DNA from: Zygnema cylindricum
Taxonomy: Eukaryota; Streptophyta; Zygnematophyceae; Zygnematales; Zygnemataceae
Assembly (NCBI GenBank): GCA_037447655.1
Contig: JBBHKE010002959.1
Location: 62,001-126,000 of the forward strand
Direction of reading: 5' to 3'
DNA length: 64,000 nt
Shown: positions 1 to 9,947 of the stretch, in pieces
Layout of the letters: each line of letters starts with the position of its first letter
Position numbering within the stretch: the first letter of the stretch is position 1
Made by a program: the position numbers and the translations under genes
Notes under the pieces: generated by a model
Databases searched by the model: none
Seen by the model: the letters and a program-made list of their open reading frames with translations, nothing else
What the model was told of the DNA's origin: nothing

Positions 1-5
1 ATCGG

Positions 6-405
6 ATGACAGAAGGAGTGCGCGAGGATATTTCGGTCGACCTGCATACACCGTGGCGGAAGGCACATGGCGTGTACGACGTGCTCGTTTCTCATCGCCT
101 CTTAGTGGCGGATATTTTTTTTACTTTTCACGTGTACCAATGGTTCGCGACCCGTGTGAAGAAACTCTCTTCACACTTGATGGTTTGAGCGATTGGTTCG
201 CGAATCTAAAAAAGTGAAACATCCAACGGTAGATACTTGCGCCTATAATATTGGAGCCATCCAGTTAACATGTTTCGTCATGTTTCATCTGACAAAAAAA
301 AAATGGTACGAATCTGTACGAAATCAATGGTACGAATATGTACGAAATCGTACGGCATTCAGTAAACAACCCCACTTTTCCTCTAATGGAAGTGCACCGT
401 AATCG
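6..405. repeat. Diverged dispersed repeat R0, copy 1
   Basis: This stretch aligns, with many substitutions and indels, to a second copy about 1.37 kb downstream. Shared landmarks in the same order are GGAAGGCACATGG near the start, a T-rich run, a cluster of GTACGAA words and ACCCCACTTTTyCTCTAATGG near the end. No long reading frame is conserved between the copies, so it looks like a non-coding dispersed repeat or an old tandem duplication. Family unknown. Confidence 0.6.
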
Positions 406-1375
406 ATGGGCCTTCCCCTGGACCACTGAGCATAGCATAGCGACAAGTTGAAAATATGAAACAACCGGAATCTGTCTTGTTACCGACAAATATTTGTCTG
501 TTTGCCCAGCTGTTATTTACAAAACCTCCAATAGTTTTCATTCAGAAAGATCTGATCAATAGATCGCGACATATAACCACGTATCGCATTTCTTCCGTAC
601 ATCACGAATGGTACAAAACGATTTTTTTTTTCGAGTGCCTTGTTAGATGCACATCCAAAAATCCAAGTGGATACCACAAAAAACAAAATACGGATGAAGA
701 ATGTCAAATTCAGAACCAGCTGCCGTGAAATTTGTTGACCTCATCCCGAGTGCCCGTGACGTGACATTCTTGCCCATTGCAGGTGACTTATTTTCCGTAC
801 ATCCTTTCGACGTCCATGTTTTTCAAGCCGTACCTGTTTTGGTTTCTTTCGCTCAAAAAGGTACACTTTGTAGTTAGGTTAAACTATACGGAAAGGTGAA
901 GTACGCTACAGGACCGCATTTTGTACGGACATATGAGCCGAACAAAAAAATTGACGGCAAATAGTTCGCCGTCTCCTAACAAGGAAATTCTCCGAGCCGT
1001 CTAGACCTTTCCAAATTGTACTTTTCTGTTTTATTCGCTTTTCTTTGTCCACCTAGTAATTTAAAATGTTCACACACTAAGGGTGGACTTCTATTAGGCG
1101 TCTCAGTAAACCACTTTTTATTTGCGTGGCTCATTCTGGTTGGTAACACGTAAGTTAATATTAGATGCTTAAAATCTTGAAAGAATCTTAGAATGCAAAG
1201 TCTGAACGCAATGTGTACCAGCGGAGGTAATATCTGTACCAGTGGAGATAATATCTGTACCAACGGAGGTAATTAATGACTCGTACAGAGGGCAGAGGGC
1301 ATTAAATGTACTACCCAAAATTTTAAAACGCATCGACAAAAAGGCGGCGGCAAACTTTGATGGTGGGAGCGTGAC
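406..1375. other. Unassigned intergenic DNA
   Basis: I see no gene here. Reading frames are short and lack recognisable motifs. The only structure found is a three-unit 21-bp tandem repeat near the right end. Confidence 0.5.
1215..1277. repeat. 3 x 21-bp tandem repeat
   Basis: Three consecutive 21-bp units follow the pattern GTACCArYGGAGrTAATATCT, with two or three differences per unit. It is a short minisatellite in non-coding DNA. Confidence 0.75.
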
Positions 1376-1745
1376 GGGATGATTTCGGCAGATTCGCAGC
1401 CACCCTGGAGGAAGGCACATGGCCCTTGCGACGTGTACGTAAATATGCGCGCGCTCCTCGTGGATTTTTTTTGTCTTTTCCACGCGGCCTATTTTTACAC
1501 GTTCTGTATTCGAGAACTGTCCTCCCTGTGCACGGTCTTAAAAAACTGTAGGGTTGGTGACGTGGCGTCACGGATAAAAAGTATAATTGAATCCGACGGT
1601 CCTAATTTACGCCTACAACCTTGGACAATTTTCTGTAATGTTGTTTTCGTTGAAAAAAATAACTGTACGAACCTGTACGAAACGGTACGGCCGTCAGTCA
1701 AAAACCCCACTTTTTCTCTAATGGAAGTCCACCCTAACTTAGAAC
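1376..1745. repeat. Diverged dispersed repeat R0, copy 2
   Basis: Second copy of the repeat that opens the window, in the same orientation. It keeps GGAAGGCACATGG, the T-rich run, the GTACGAAC cluster and the CCCCACTTTTTCTCTAATGG end block. The 126-residue open frame across it has no recognisable domain and is not preserved in copy 1, so I do not call a gene. Confidence 0.6.
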
Positions 1746-1816
1746 ATTCTAAAATTTGAAATACGACAACAAAGACTTTTGGCAGGTAGGAACGGACATC
1801 TCAATATTTTGGACAA

Positions 1817-2200
1817 AGGGCTCGGCTCCATCCGAGCACTTTTAGGGGTCCAAAGTCCGGCTGTACCGCAAAATGCGGTGAACCGCAAAAATAGACCCGA
1901 AAACGCTCAATCAGTCGGTATAGCCGCGGAAAATTCGGGCGACACGTGTACTTTAAGGAAAGGAAAAAATGCAGGATAGGTTGTCGCAAAGAAAAATCTG
2001 ATTCAGATTCGTACAAATTTTGGATCGACTGTCAGAAGTACACTGAGCAGCGCGTCGTATTTTGATTGGCCAAAGATTTGGTGCGTTCGTGCAACGGAAA
2101 GACCTTTGTTTCATCGCTCGAAGAGAGCATATCATTGGACAAAAGTGGTCCCAATGCCTACCCTTTGGACCGAAAAGTGTCCCTAATGGAGCCGAGCCCT
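1817..2200. mobile_element. Non-autonomous TIR element (MITE), 384 bp
   Basis: The two ends are imperfect inverted repeats of about 40 bp. The left begins AGGGCTCGGCTCCAT and continues through CACTTTTAGGGGTCCAAAG; the reverse complement of the right begins AGGGCTCGGCTCCAT and continues through CACTTTTCGGTCCAAAG. The interior has no coding capacity. Length and terminal structure fit a MITE. The target-site duplication is unclear: AAA on the left versus TAA on the right would suit a 3-bp-duplicating element such as PIF/Harbinger, but this is not decisive. Confidence 0.65.
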
Positions 2201-3537
2201 AACGAATGAAGAAGATATTTCACAAATTTTGTCATTTCTGTGATAGCTTCTCTGTCATTTTGTCTCACTTGGAACATTTTACTCGTGTGACCATTTTATT
2301 GGATACATGCGTGTTCGTCATACAATTATAGTACCATAGTTTTGTCTTATCGGTGTCCGTTGAAGGCTTGAAGCCGAAAATGGACAACCTGTACTGTACC
2401 GATCGGACGTATAGTTTCGTACAATATTGGAATCTTCTTCACGATTTTGCCCGACCGTATGGAACTGAAGGATCAACGTCAGGATCCGCTTTTTGAAGGC
2501 GACTCGTCAGTGCTTGACACGCGGGAAGGTGTCAGAAGTACACGTCACACATAGCAGGTTAGATATTTTCTGGACCGCTACACCGCGAATCGTAATTAGC
2601 CTTATGTACGCTATATAGGCACCCCAAAATTTTGACATTGATACCTTAAATATAATAGATAACACTATTGAAGGACGTGGACCATAATCTGCCACGTCTC
2701 CTGGCACTAAATTAGAATGAATGACGGTAAATTTTTTTTTACACTAATAATTTCTATACGCTAATAACGATTCAAGGTGTACTTTATGAAGTATGAACCG
2801 TTTCAATTCGTTTTTAGATTTAGGACTGTTTCACGCGTCGAGAAAACACCACCCCGTGGACGCTATTAGAGTGGAAAATCATTATCTTTTTTTTATTAGT
2901 GTTGATAATGCTTATTTACATATCGTGGCAGCATTTGCAGCTTGTAAGAATTCATGGTAACAAAAATAAATATGGATTAGCTACGCTATTTCATGGTCAA
3001 TGGGAAAAAGAAAAACGTCGTCATTGAAATGTTATTAAACGTTAACAGCATTTTCACGGTGTATTTTCACACGTGCGATGTCTACCAGAAGCCTCATTAC
3101 TGTGGTTAAAGAATTTTGGAGCAAAGGCGATCGACTACAGTAATGACGTGGCGGCTTTAAATTAACTCCCCATGTACACCTACGTGGCGCTTGTTAATTC
3201 ATTACAATTTGTGTCATACCGAAGATTCGCACGTACGCAAAAAACAATGTAACGTGTAATAACCCTCGGGTACTTCGAAAAGCTAAAGAATGGGTTTAAG
3301 GTACACCGTACGTCTTTCTGTCTTATTCGTGCAAGTTCCAGAAGTATCAATTATATCATTGCTTTGTGGAAACGTTAATTTATTCGTCCGGCAGGACTGT
3401 AGCTTTGCGGTTACGTGTCTAGAATATAGCCTTGAATTCCTAGTAATGGGGGATGTACACGTCATTACAGTTAATCGTACTCTTATTGGTGTCGTGTCCT
3501 ATGTACTCGATGCTACTACTATGCTGTCCTGACCATA
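2201..3537. other. Unassigned intergenic DNA
   Basis: No gene is supported. The stretch is moderately AT-rich, with frames below 80 residues and no motifs. It contains one possible relic of the CACCGCGAATCG TIR family. Confidence 0.45.
2581..2779. mobile_element. Possible relic of the CACCGCGAATCG-TIR MITE family
   Basis: The left edge reads CACCGCGAATCGTAATTAG, matching the first 19 bp of the TIRs of the transposon at 36.9 kb and the MITE at 51.4 kb. A degenerate right edge, CTAATAACGATTCAAGGTG, resembles the inverted end. The interior does not clearly match the family. The left end is solid; the right end and the extent are inferred. Confidence 0.35.
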
Positions 3538-3622
3538 GTTCAAAAGTAGGTGACCGTACGCCCATACAATATGCCTATTGTATGCAAAACATACAAATGG
3601 CCTTAAGACCCATATTGTATTG
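3538..3622. mobile_element. Truncated TA-flanked MITE
   Basis: Begins GTTCAAAAGTAGG after a TA and matches about 80 bp of the complete 280-bp element near 51.1 kb, including CATACAATATGC and CCTTAAGACCCATATTGTATT. The match stops abruptly where repeat R1 begins, so R1 apparently replaced or interrupted its right part. Confidence 0.7.
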
Positions 3623-3886
3623 GCCGCAAAATCTCAGAGTTTCAGAGGCTTAAGGTGTGGCATCTTCTGTCAAGCTGCGCCATTCTCCGAACAGCTGGAC
3701 GGTTTGTTTGAGTGTATTTATGTGTGTGGCATTTCGGTTTTCGTGGGAAAGTGTCATTTTTGGTTAATTCCGATTTTCTTGGTTTTAGTTGGAAGTGATT
3801 ATTTTGCTTCGTTGTTTTCCTTTGAGATAACTCTTGTAGAGAATACGTGGAAGATACGAGAGGCTAGTGGCTACCTCGTGGCTGAG
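3623..3886 (+). repeat. Repeat R1 copy 1, left part
   Basis: This block matches 33,641-33,890 over its whole length, with landmarks TGTGCCATTCTCCG-like, TTGTTTGAGTGTATTT, GGCATTTCGGTT and GAGATAACTCTTGTA. In the second copy the sequence runs straight on into a 180-bp block that in this copy lies 1.3 kb downstream. R1 is therefore split here. The identity of R1 (LTR, SINE or unclassified) is unknown. Confidence 0.7.
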
Positions 3887-4467
3887 TATTCTTGTCCAAA
3901 AGGTCTAACTTTTCAAAAGCACATTTTTTAAAAAGTTTATTTCTTTAAAATAAATTAAAAATATAAAAAAAAATATTACCTTTCATATTCAGTTTTTATT
4001 CTTGTTTTTTGTCTTTCCATTTTCCTTCCACTTTATCTTTCGTTTTCAGTTTTGCTTCTCAGTTTGGTGTGAGAACAAAAATCTAAAAGAAAAAAAAATA
4101 TAAAAATACATTATTTTCAATATAAAATCAATCTTTTCATTTCTAAATTTTCTTCTTTCTATTTTTGATTTGGTTTTTTCTTTTAAATCCGGCTTTATCT
4201 TTTTACGAGGTTTCCTCCTACTTTCTCTCCATTTTTGCTTTCGCTTTCAGTTTTGTTTTGAAAAAAAAATGCTATAAAAATAATTAAATTTATAAATTTT
4301 ACTTTATATAAAAAAAAAACACATTTTGTTTTTGTTTTTTATTTTCTTCTTTGTTGCTTCAATCTTTGTCTCTTATCTTGTTACCACTTTTTTTCTGGGC
4401 TGCAGATTTAGGTCTGAATTTGGGTCAGATAATAGAGTTAATCTGCGAAATTAGAGTTTGCTGCAGA

Positions 4468-4600
4468 TTTAGGGTTTGGGACGTAGATTTAGGGTTTGTT
4501 CGAATTTAGGGTTTATTTTTCGGAATCATTAACCCTAGGTCAGCATATTACCATTTATTGGTCGCAGATTTTTGGTTTTTACAGCGTGTATTTAGGGTTT
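4468..4600. repeat. Four telo-box (TTTAGGGTTT) motifs
   Basis: TTTAGGGTTT occurs four times within 133 bp, at 4,468, 4,488, 4,505 and 4,591, with a reversed AACCCTA-type word at 4,531. The spacing is irregular, so this is not a telomeric array. In plants such AAACCCTAA telo-boxes are common in promoters and first introns of translation and replication genes. Here they lie 300-435 bp upstream of a short frame of unclear status. Confidence 0.7.
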
Positions 4601-4902
4601 GGGAATCTTTTTTTGCCTATTTCCACCTTAATGTGTGTCTCACTTTCAAGTGTGCTCAATATTCATTATCTTTTTTTTTGTTGCAAATTATTTTGCTAGC
4701 TAGTTGATATTTAGATTTTGGTGGATTTGATATTTTTTTTTTCCCGTTGCAAATTTAAATTTTTCAAAAAACTTAGCAAAATAAAAATATGTTTTCAATA
4801 TATTAGAGTTGCACGAATTTTAACATATAATTATCATTGCTTTATAGTTCGGTATAGTGTGGCATGGCTTTTAAACGCATACCCTAGCAGGATATTAAAC
4901 GC

Positions 4903-5196
4903 TTGGGTGTAGAGTTCTGGTTTTGGGCACGGTTATTCGGAGTGGGCACGGTTATTCGGAGTGTGGTGCGGAATCACGCTTTGGCGCTCTGCAAAGTCTG
5001 TGACGATCAGCCGCGGCTCACCTTTCATAATCACCAGATTATTAAAGATGTTCTGGTGTACATATGTACAAGCGGTGATCAATGGTTCCACATGGAGTGC
5101 CTCGCTTCTTCATTATCTTTCAACCTGGATGACCATTGCTTCCGCCGTGGCTGTTCCATGCTCTCAATTGTGTTGGCCAACTCCTCCACAGGCTAA
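4903..5196 (+). CDS. Short frame with a PHD/RING-like Cys-His pattern (doubtful)
   Basis: A 97-residue frame contains LCKVCDD, then 27 residues later ICTSGDQWFHMECL, then HCFRRGC. The block CxxGDxWFHxxC resembles the central C-x2-C-x4-H-x2-C part of a PHD finger, but the second cysteine of the central pair is glycine and the last pair is spaced C-x4-C. The start codon is arbitrary and no neighbouring exon is recognised. It could be a fragment of a zinc-finger exon carried in the insertion, or chance. Confidence 0.2.
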   Translation: MGVEFWFWARLFGVGTVIRSVVRNHALALCKVCDDQPRLTFHNHQIIKDVLVYICTSGDQWFHMECLASSLSFNLDDHCFRRGCSMLSIVLANSSTG

Positions 5197-5211
5197 GAAG
5201 CTAATGGGGGC

Positions 5212-5395
5212 AATTATCTAGTCCACTTCACTCTAGGGGAGTATTCTTCCCCTTTCTCTCTTTTGGTCATTTTCATCTTTATACCTTCTCATGGTGTATA
5301 TATTTTTTGTCTTTTCATCTTTATTTTCGTTGGTATATATGTTTGTGAGCATGACTTTGGTGGTTGTTATGCATGTTTGCTTGCTTGTCTGTCAT
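5212..5395 (+). repeat. Repeat R1 copy 1, right part
   Basis: Matches 33,896-34,078 almost base for base, from GTCCACTTCACTCTAGG through the T-rich GTCTTTTCATCTTTATTTTCG block to TTGCTTGCTTGTC-T-CTCATGCA-like sequence. Similarity stops at TCATGCA in both copies, giving a common 3' border. In both copies a copia-type coding fragment follows shortly. Confidence 0.75.
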
Positions 5396-5466
5396 GCACG
5401 ACAGCTCTCATGCCGCATTGTGTCGGTTGCTGGCGTGCACGATATCATGCACGAACACGCAATGTT

Positions 5467-7838
5467 ATACGTCACCTTCGAATCTTTGGATGTGAAGCAT
5501 GGTATAAAGACCTTCTCCAATCCGACGACAAATTGGGTGCCCGCGCATTTCGTGGCATTTTTGTTGGGTATGCTCCAAATTCCAAAGCGTACCGCATCAA
5601 GAGTCCTTCTCAAAATGTCGTAATCACCACCAGAAAAGTAACTTTCAACGAAACGCCACTTCTCCAAACCTTGTCTCGTACTCCCTTCCCTTCCCTTCTT
5701 CCCCCATTGTCCAACTTTCCCTCTCTCACCTTCTATGACCCTCTTCCTCCAACACTTCCCCTTCAATCTCTTCAGCTACCTGACCTCACCTACCTTACAC
5801 CTTCTCACCCATTTCCTCCTAGTCCTCCCATATTTCTTCCCTTATTATCTTCAAGTCCCCCTCCTCCTCCATCTTCTCATACCCCCGTTGTTTTCCCACC
5901 TGCTCCCATCAATCACGCCATCCAATCAACTACCCTTCCTCTTCATCCTGTCACAAATTCTGAAGATACTTCCTCCTCTCTCCCTCTTTTCCAAGATGAT
6001 CCTCTTTTTGACAATCTTTCCCGCACAATATTTTCCCACTCACCTCTTCCTGGGCCTTTTACTCATCTTAAGCCTTCACCTCCCGAGCTTGAGACTTCCC
6101 CTCTTTCTTGAGCCATCTCTTTTACCTCCCCGTAACCCTGCACACCCTAGAGTTCCCCCCTCTCGGCTTATTACCTCCATAGGCCATGCCTCTCTTGCTT
6201 ACGCTTACTCGGCTGGGGCCTCTACCTCTCTTATTTCTGCCCCTCCCTCTCTCAAAGCCGCCCTAAAACGTCCTCCTGCCTCCCTTTCGAAAATAGCCGC
6301 TGATGATGAATTCTATGCATAAATTTCCAACAAAACATGGAATCTTGTGCCGTTCCCCTTGGAATAAAGGCAATCGGCTCAAAATGAGTCTTTTGTGTAA
6401 ATTAGAAAGCGGATGGATCCCTAGACAAATACAAAGCTCGCTTGGTGGCAAAGCGCTTTTCCCAAATTGAAGGTATAGATTTTTCTCAAACCTTTGCTCC
6501 AGTTGCACTGTTCACATCTATCCACACTTTACTTGGTATAGCTGGTGAATATGATTTCCATGTTTACTGATGGATGTTGAGAATGCTTTCTTAAATGGGA
6601 TCTTGTTTGAGGACTTTTACATGGATCAGCCTAAGGGCTATATTTCCCTTGGATCTGAGCATCTGGTTTGCCATCTCATTAACATAATATATGGATTAAA
6701 ACAATCTCCAAGTGTGTGGAACCATGCTATAGATGCTATTATGCGGAAAGAAGGATTTACTCGATTTTGATGCTGAATTTAGCATTTACTCTCGCAGCTC
6801 TGGCACCTTCTTGATCATTGTTGCCATCTTTGTCAATAATCTACTTCTTGTTGGTCCTTCTCTCGGTGAAATCTCTACTGTCAAATCTCTCATTCAAACC
6901 CATTTGACATGGCTGATCTAGGTGAGCTCATGTATTATTTGGGCATTCGAGTTTCTTGTAACTGCTCAGCTCGCACCCTGTCCCTCTCTCAAGAGACCTT
7001 TATCTATGATCTTTGGAAACGCTTTCGCATGGGAGACTGCTCCTCCCTTTCCACTCCTTTGGATGCCAATGCCCCTCTCCTCCGTTCCACTCATTCTCTT
7101 CTCTCTCCCTCCCTCCATTCCACTTACCGCTCGATGGTCGGGGCCCTTATGTACGCCATGCAAGCCACCCGTCCCGACATTGCCAAAGTAGTCACTAAAC
7201 TCAGTCAATTCCTCCAACGTCCTTCTCTTGATCATCTTGCCGCAACCAAACGTGTCTTTCGTTATCTACAATGCACTAAAACTCTTTGTCTTACATATTC
7301 TTCTTGTGGCTCTAGTGCTGCTACGGGTTTTGTTGATTCAGATTGGACACAAGATGAGCTTTCTCGCCGTTCCATCATTGGCTTGTGCTTTTTTTAGGCA
7401 ATAGTCTTATCTCTTGGTCATGCAGAAAGCAGCCTACCACGGCATGCTCCAACACTGAGGCGGAATATATGGCCGCTTATCACGCCCCCAAGGAAGCTAT
7501 ATGGCTTCGGAATTTACCTTCCAATCTTAGATTTCCCCCTTCAGCCCTTACTCTTTTTTTTTCTGATTCCCAAGGAGCCCTTGCTTTGATCTGCAATCGT
7601 GTTCACCACAAGCGGACGAAGCATATCGACATTAAGTATCATTACTCTCGGGAGCGGGTCGAAGATGACACTCTTTAGTTTCTTTATGTCAAATCTGCCG
7701 ACCAAGTGGCGGATTATCTCACCAAGGCTCTTCATCGTCCTCACTTTGAGCAGCATCGCCTCTCCTCCGGCCTTCATCTTCCTTCTCCTCTTGGCTAAAT
7801 TTCCTTTATTTTCATCTCAATCTACTTCCTAGTTTTTG
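5467..7838 (+). pseudogene. Copia family 1, element A: 3' part of pol (IN tail, RT, RNase H)
   Basis: A decayed Ty1/copia polyprotein begins at the C-terminal end of integrase (HLRIFGCEAWYKDLL, then GIFVGYAPNSKAYR), followed by a long proline/serine-rich linker, then reverse transcriptase (VDVENAFLNG at about 6,572; IIYGLKQSP) and RNase H (SDWTQDELSRRS, NTEAEYMAAYHA, HKRTKHIDIKYHYSRERVE). Gag, protease and the integrase core are missing; the left edge adjoins R1. Frame changes and stops occur at about 6,109, 6,320, 6,768, 6,919 and 7,395. The RT catalytic block reads FVNN in place of YVDD, so two metal-binding aspartates are lost. It is close to element B, with the same order and linker. It ends in a purine tract and LTR. 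Confidence 0.9.
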
Positions 7839-7850
7839 CTTGAGGGGGGG
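7839..7850 (+). other. Polypurine tract, family 1
   Basis: CTTGAGGGGGGG directly precedes the TG of the LTR. This is the position and composition of the plus-strand primer of LTR retroelements, and it fixes the LTR start. Confidence 0.8.
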
Positions 7851-8357
7851 TGTTAAGGGTCATTTAGCGTTATGTCTGTCTCTACTCATCATACATCGGT
7901 CCGATCTTGGTCTCGTCCGTACCCATCATTACATGGGTCGGTCTGGTCTTCGTCTTATTTGTACAACTCATGCGTCGGTCCAGTCGTGTCGCCCTATGTA
8001 TAAGTCCTTTGGGCGACGGTCTCTATTTTTATGTATGCTTTTTTTTTGACTTAATTCTTTTTGTGCTTCAATTTTGTCTTCGTACTCTTTGTCCCTTGAG
8101 TCTACATCGTTACTTTAGGTCTTAATTACTCTTGTACACTGCTGACCTAAAGTCAATCCGTTAATACATTAGATCTTGTTAGTTACAGCGCACCAAAGAG
8201 CGCTTATACTCCACAGTAATTAGCACTGTGTATTTCGTATATAAGTGAATTTTCTCACTCAATGAAATCATCCCAAATACAAATTAATTTCTCTCTCCAA
8301 TGCATTGATCTTTCTCTTGTGTACAATTTCATGGCTTCTGCCAATCCACCTCCAATA
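7851..8357 (+). repeat. Family-1 LTR (shared by elements A and B)
   Basis: Starts TGTTAAGGG right after a polypurine tract and ends at CCAATA (CCAACA would be canonical), immediately before an initiator tRNA-Met-type primer site. A 5'-truncated second copy lies at 32,252-32,734, and similarity between the two ends exactly here. This LTR serves as 3' LTR of A and 5' LTR of B. The gag start codon lies 27 nt before its end. Confidence 0.8.
8238..8245 (+). promoter_or_regulatory. TATA box of family-1 LTR
   Basis: TATATAAG is conserved in both LTR copies (second at 32,615). It lies about 110 bp before the LTR end, where an LTR promoter is expected, with CTCACTCAAT(G/A)AAATC following. Confidence 0.6.
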
Positions 8358-9480
8358 AGTTATGGGCCCGGCCATGCCACTTCTAATAGTATCTAGAAGT
8401 TTGATGGCCAAAACTTCTATGATTGGTCATTTTCAGCCATGTATTTTTTCAAACACGAGAAGATTTGGGACCATTTTATAGGAATTACAAAACCTCCTTT
8501 CCTTTCCTCTACTGATTCTTTGCAGAAAAAGCTACAAAGGAGTTAGCAATAGCTACATGGAAACAAAAGGATGAGGATGCGCACGCTGGCCTAGTGATGT
8601 CACTTACTACCGAGCGCACTTGTCTTATTTGTGGCGCCTTCTCTTCCGCGGAGGCTTGGAGTAGTCTTCAAATAGCTTAGATTCAAACTGGATGGGCCGC
8701 TTGCTGAATTCAAAAACGATCGTTTTTTTACTCTATATAAAACCAACGGAATCTATGCAAGATTGGATTAGCACAGTCGAATTGTCGGCTGGAAAGTGCA
8801 CCATGATAGGCGTCCATCTTTCCGAAAAGGACCTCTCTTCTACCCTTTTGGGAGGACTCCCTGAAACCTTTTCCCCTTTCATTTCCTCGTTTGACAATCA
8901 AGACCAATCCATTCCGTTTCACTCCCTTTGTACCAAACTTTTGCATGAAGAGACAAAACTTCTCTCTTTTTCTACTCCAAATCTCTCTCATGCAAATGCT
9001 TCTTTTGCTGAAAATCAGAAAACTAACTCGGGGGGGGCACATTGTTTGTTTTGCGCTTATTACAAAACAAAAGGACACTCCGTTGAAGAATGTCGAAAAT
9101 TGGCGTGGCGGAAAGCAACCGAGGCTTCCAATCACCCTAAAAATGGAAAAATGCCAACGTTGCCAATGCCACCCCACCAATTCTTCCCACCCCCCCATTC
9201 CCTCCACACCCTTTTTTCCCTACAACTTTTCCTTATCCTCACCATTATTCCCCTTCTCCATTTCTCCCACAATCTTCCAACGCCGCAGCGCACTATGCCT
9301 TTTCAAACTCCGTTAACCTTCCATAGTTGACCACTTTCTCCCCACATTTTCCCTCTAATTATCCCACTCTAGTAGCTTCCACTTTTGTTCTCCCTCGCTC
9401 ACCAGAATTTGGATACGGCAATGTTGCCCATCATATCCCAAATTATGTCCTTTCGGAGATTCAATTTCCACAAGGGTACG
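8331..9480 (+). pseudogene. Copia family 1, element B: gag
   Basis: The start ATG opens MASANPPPI inside the LTR and the frame continues through the primer-binding site (SYGPG). The N-terminal region has FDGQNFYDW, the usual copia Gag start motif. Near 9,036-9,092 there is a zinc-knuckle-like CLFCAYYKTKGHSVEEC, C-x2-C-x7-H-x4-C, with three residues more than the normal C-x2-C-x4-H-x4-C. An in-frame TAG at about 8,392, further stops near 8,544 and frameshifts break it, so no Gag can be made as read. Downstream is a proline/serine-rich segment. Confidence 0.8.
8358..8369 (+). other. Primer-binding site, half-tRNA-iMet type (family 1)
   Basis: AGTTATGGGCCC lies directly after the LTR. It differs by one base from GGTTATGGGCCC, the reverse complement of the anticodon-stem region GGGCCCAUAACC of eukaryotic initiator tRNA-Met. 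It is read in a different frame (S-Y-G-P) from the same site in the other families (V-M/T-G-P), so nucleotide rather than protein constraint explains its conservation. Confidence 0.75.
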
Positions 9481-9947
9481 CTTTTCTATCTCAAACCCTA
9501 ACGATTGGCTAGTAGATAGTGGTGCTAGTCACCACCTTTCACCATGATCCGATTGGTTCACTTACCTTTCTCTCTTATCATCTCCTATGCACATTCACTT
9601 AGGAGACGACCACATTTCGTTGGCTACTCATTCTGGCGACGTAAACTTCCGTTATATGTCTATTCACATTCGCAACATACTCTTTGTTCCCTGGTCTAGC
9701 TAGGAACCTATTCTCAGTAAAAGTCGCCACTAATGTTGGCTTAAAAGCTGAATCTATCAATGATAGAGTAATGTTTCTTGATAGAAAAGACAAGATTACT
9801 ATGGGTTTTGGCTTAGCACGAGATTTTATGTACGTCCTACAATCATATAGTACACCAAAGATATTTGCTTTAACTGCTAGCGTCAAAAGTTTTTCCCTTT
9901 GGCATTTAAGATATGGTCATTTAAATAGCGAAAGTTTGGGTACTTTG
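9481..9947 (+). pseudogene. Element B: protease motif and GAG-pre-integrase region
   Basis: At about 9,504 the frame reads DWLVDSGASHHLSP, the copia aspartic protease active site (D-S-G), followed shortly by a stop. From about 9,684 another frame carries the pre-integrase region, ending in LWHLRYGHLNSESLGTL with the histidine pair of the HHCC zinc site. The match is then cut by an inverted solo LTR and resumes at 10,688 with the cysteine pair CHGC. Several frame breaks make it non-functional. Confidence 0.8.

Larger units (their letters stand above)
3887..5211. other. 1.3-kb insertion splitting R1
   Basis: Present here and absent from R1 copy 2, where flanking sequences are continuous around GTATAATTAT. 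Composition changes sharply at its left edge: long A and T runs dominate to about 4.4 kb, then a cluster of TTTAGGGTTT motifs, then a short open frame with a cysteine/histidine pattern. No TIR, LTR or clear target duplication is visible, so the mechanism (insertion here, or deletion from copy 2) is not resolved. Confidence 0.5.

Noticed and set aside
3290-3931. Possible genes of 66-117 codons
   Set aside because: The frames overlap the truncated MITE and repeat R1, are not conserved in R1 copy 2 and lack motifs.
4468-4600. Interstitial telomeric array
   Set aside because: Only four TTTAGGG words with irregular spacing and unrelated sequence between them.
8331-8400. Conserved GPP motif as the sole reason for GGGCCC conservation after the LTRs
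   Set aside because: Family 1 reads the site in a different frame, and the motif begins exactly at each LTR end, so a primer-binding role explains it better.
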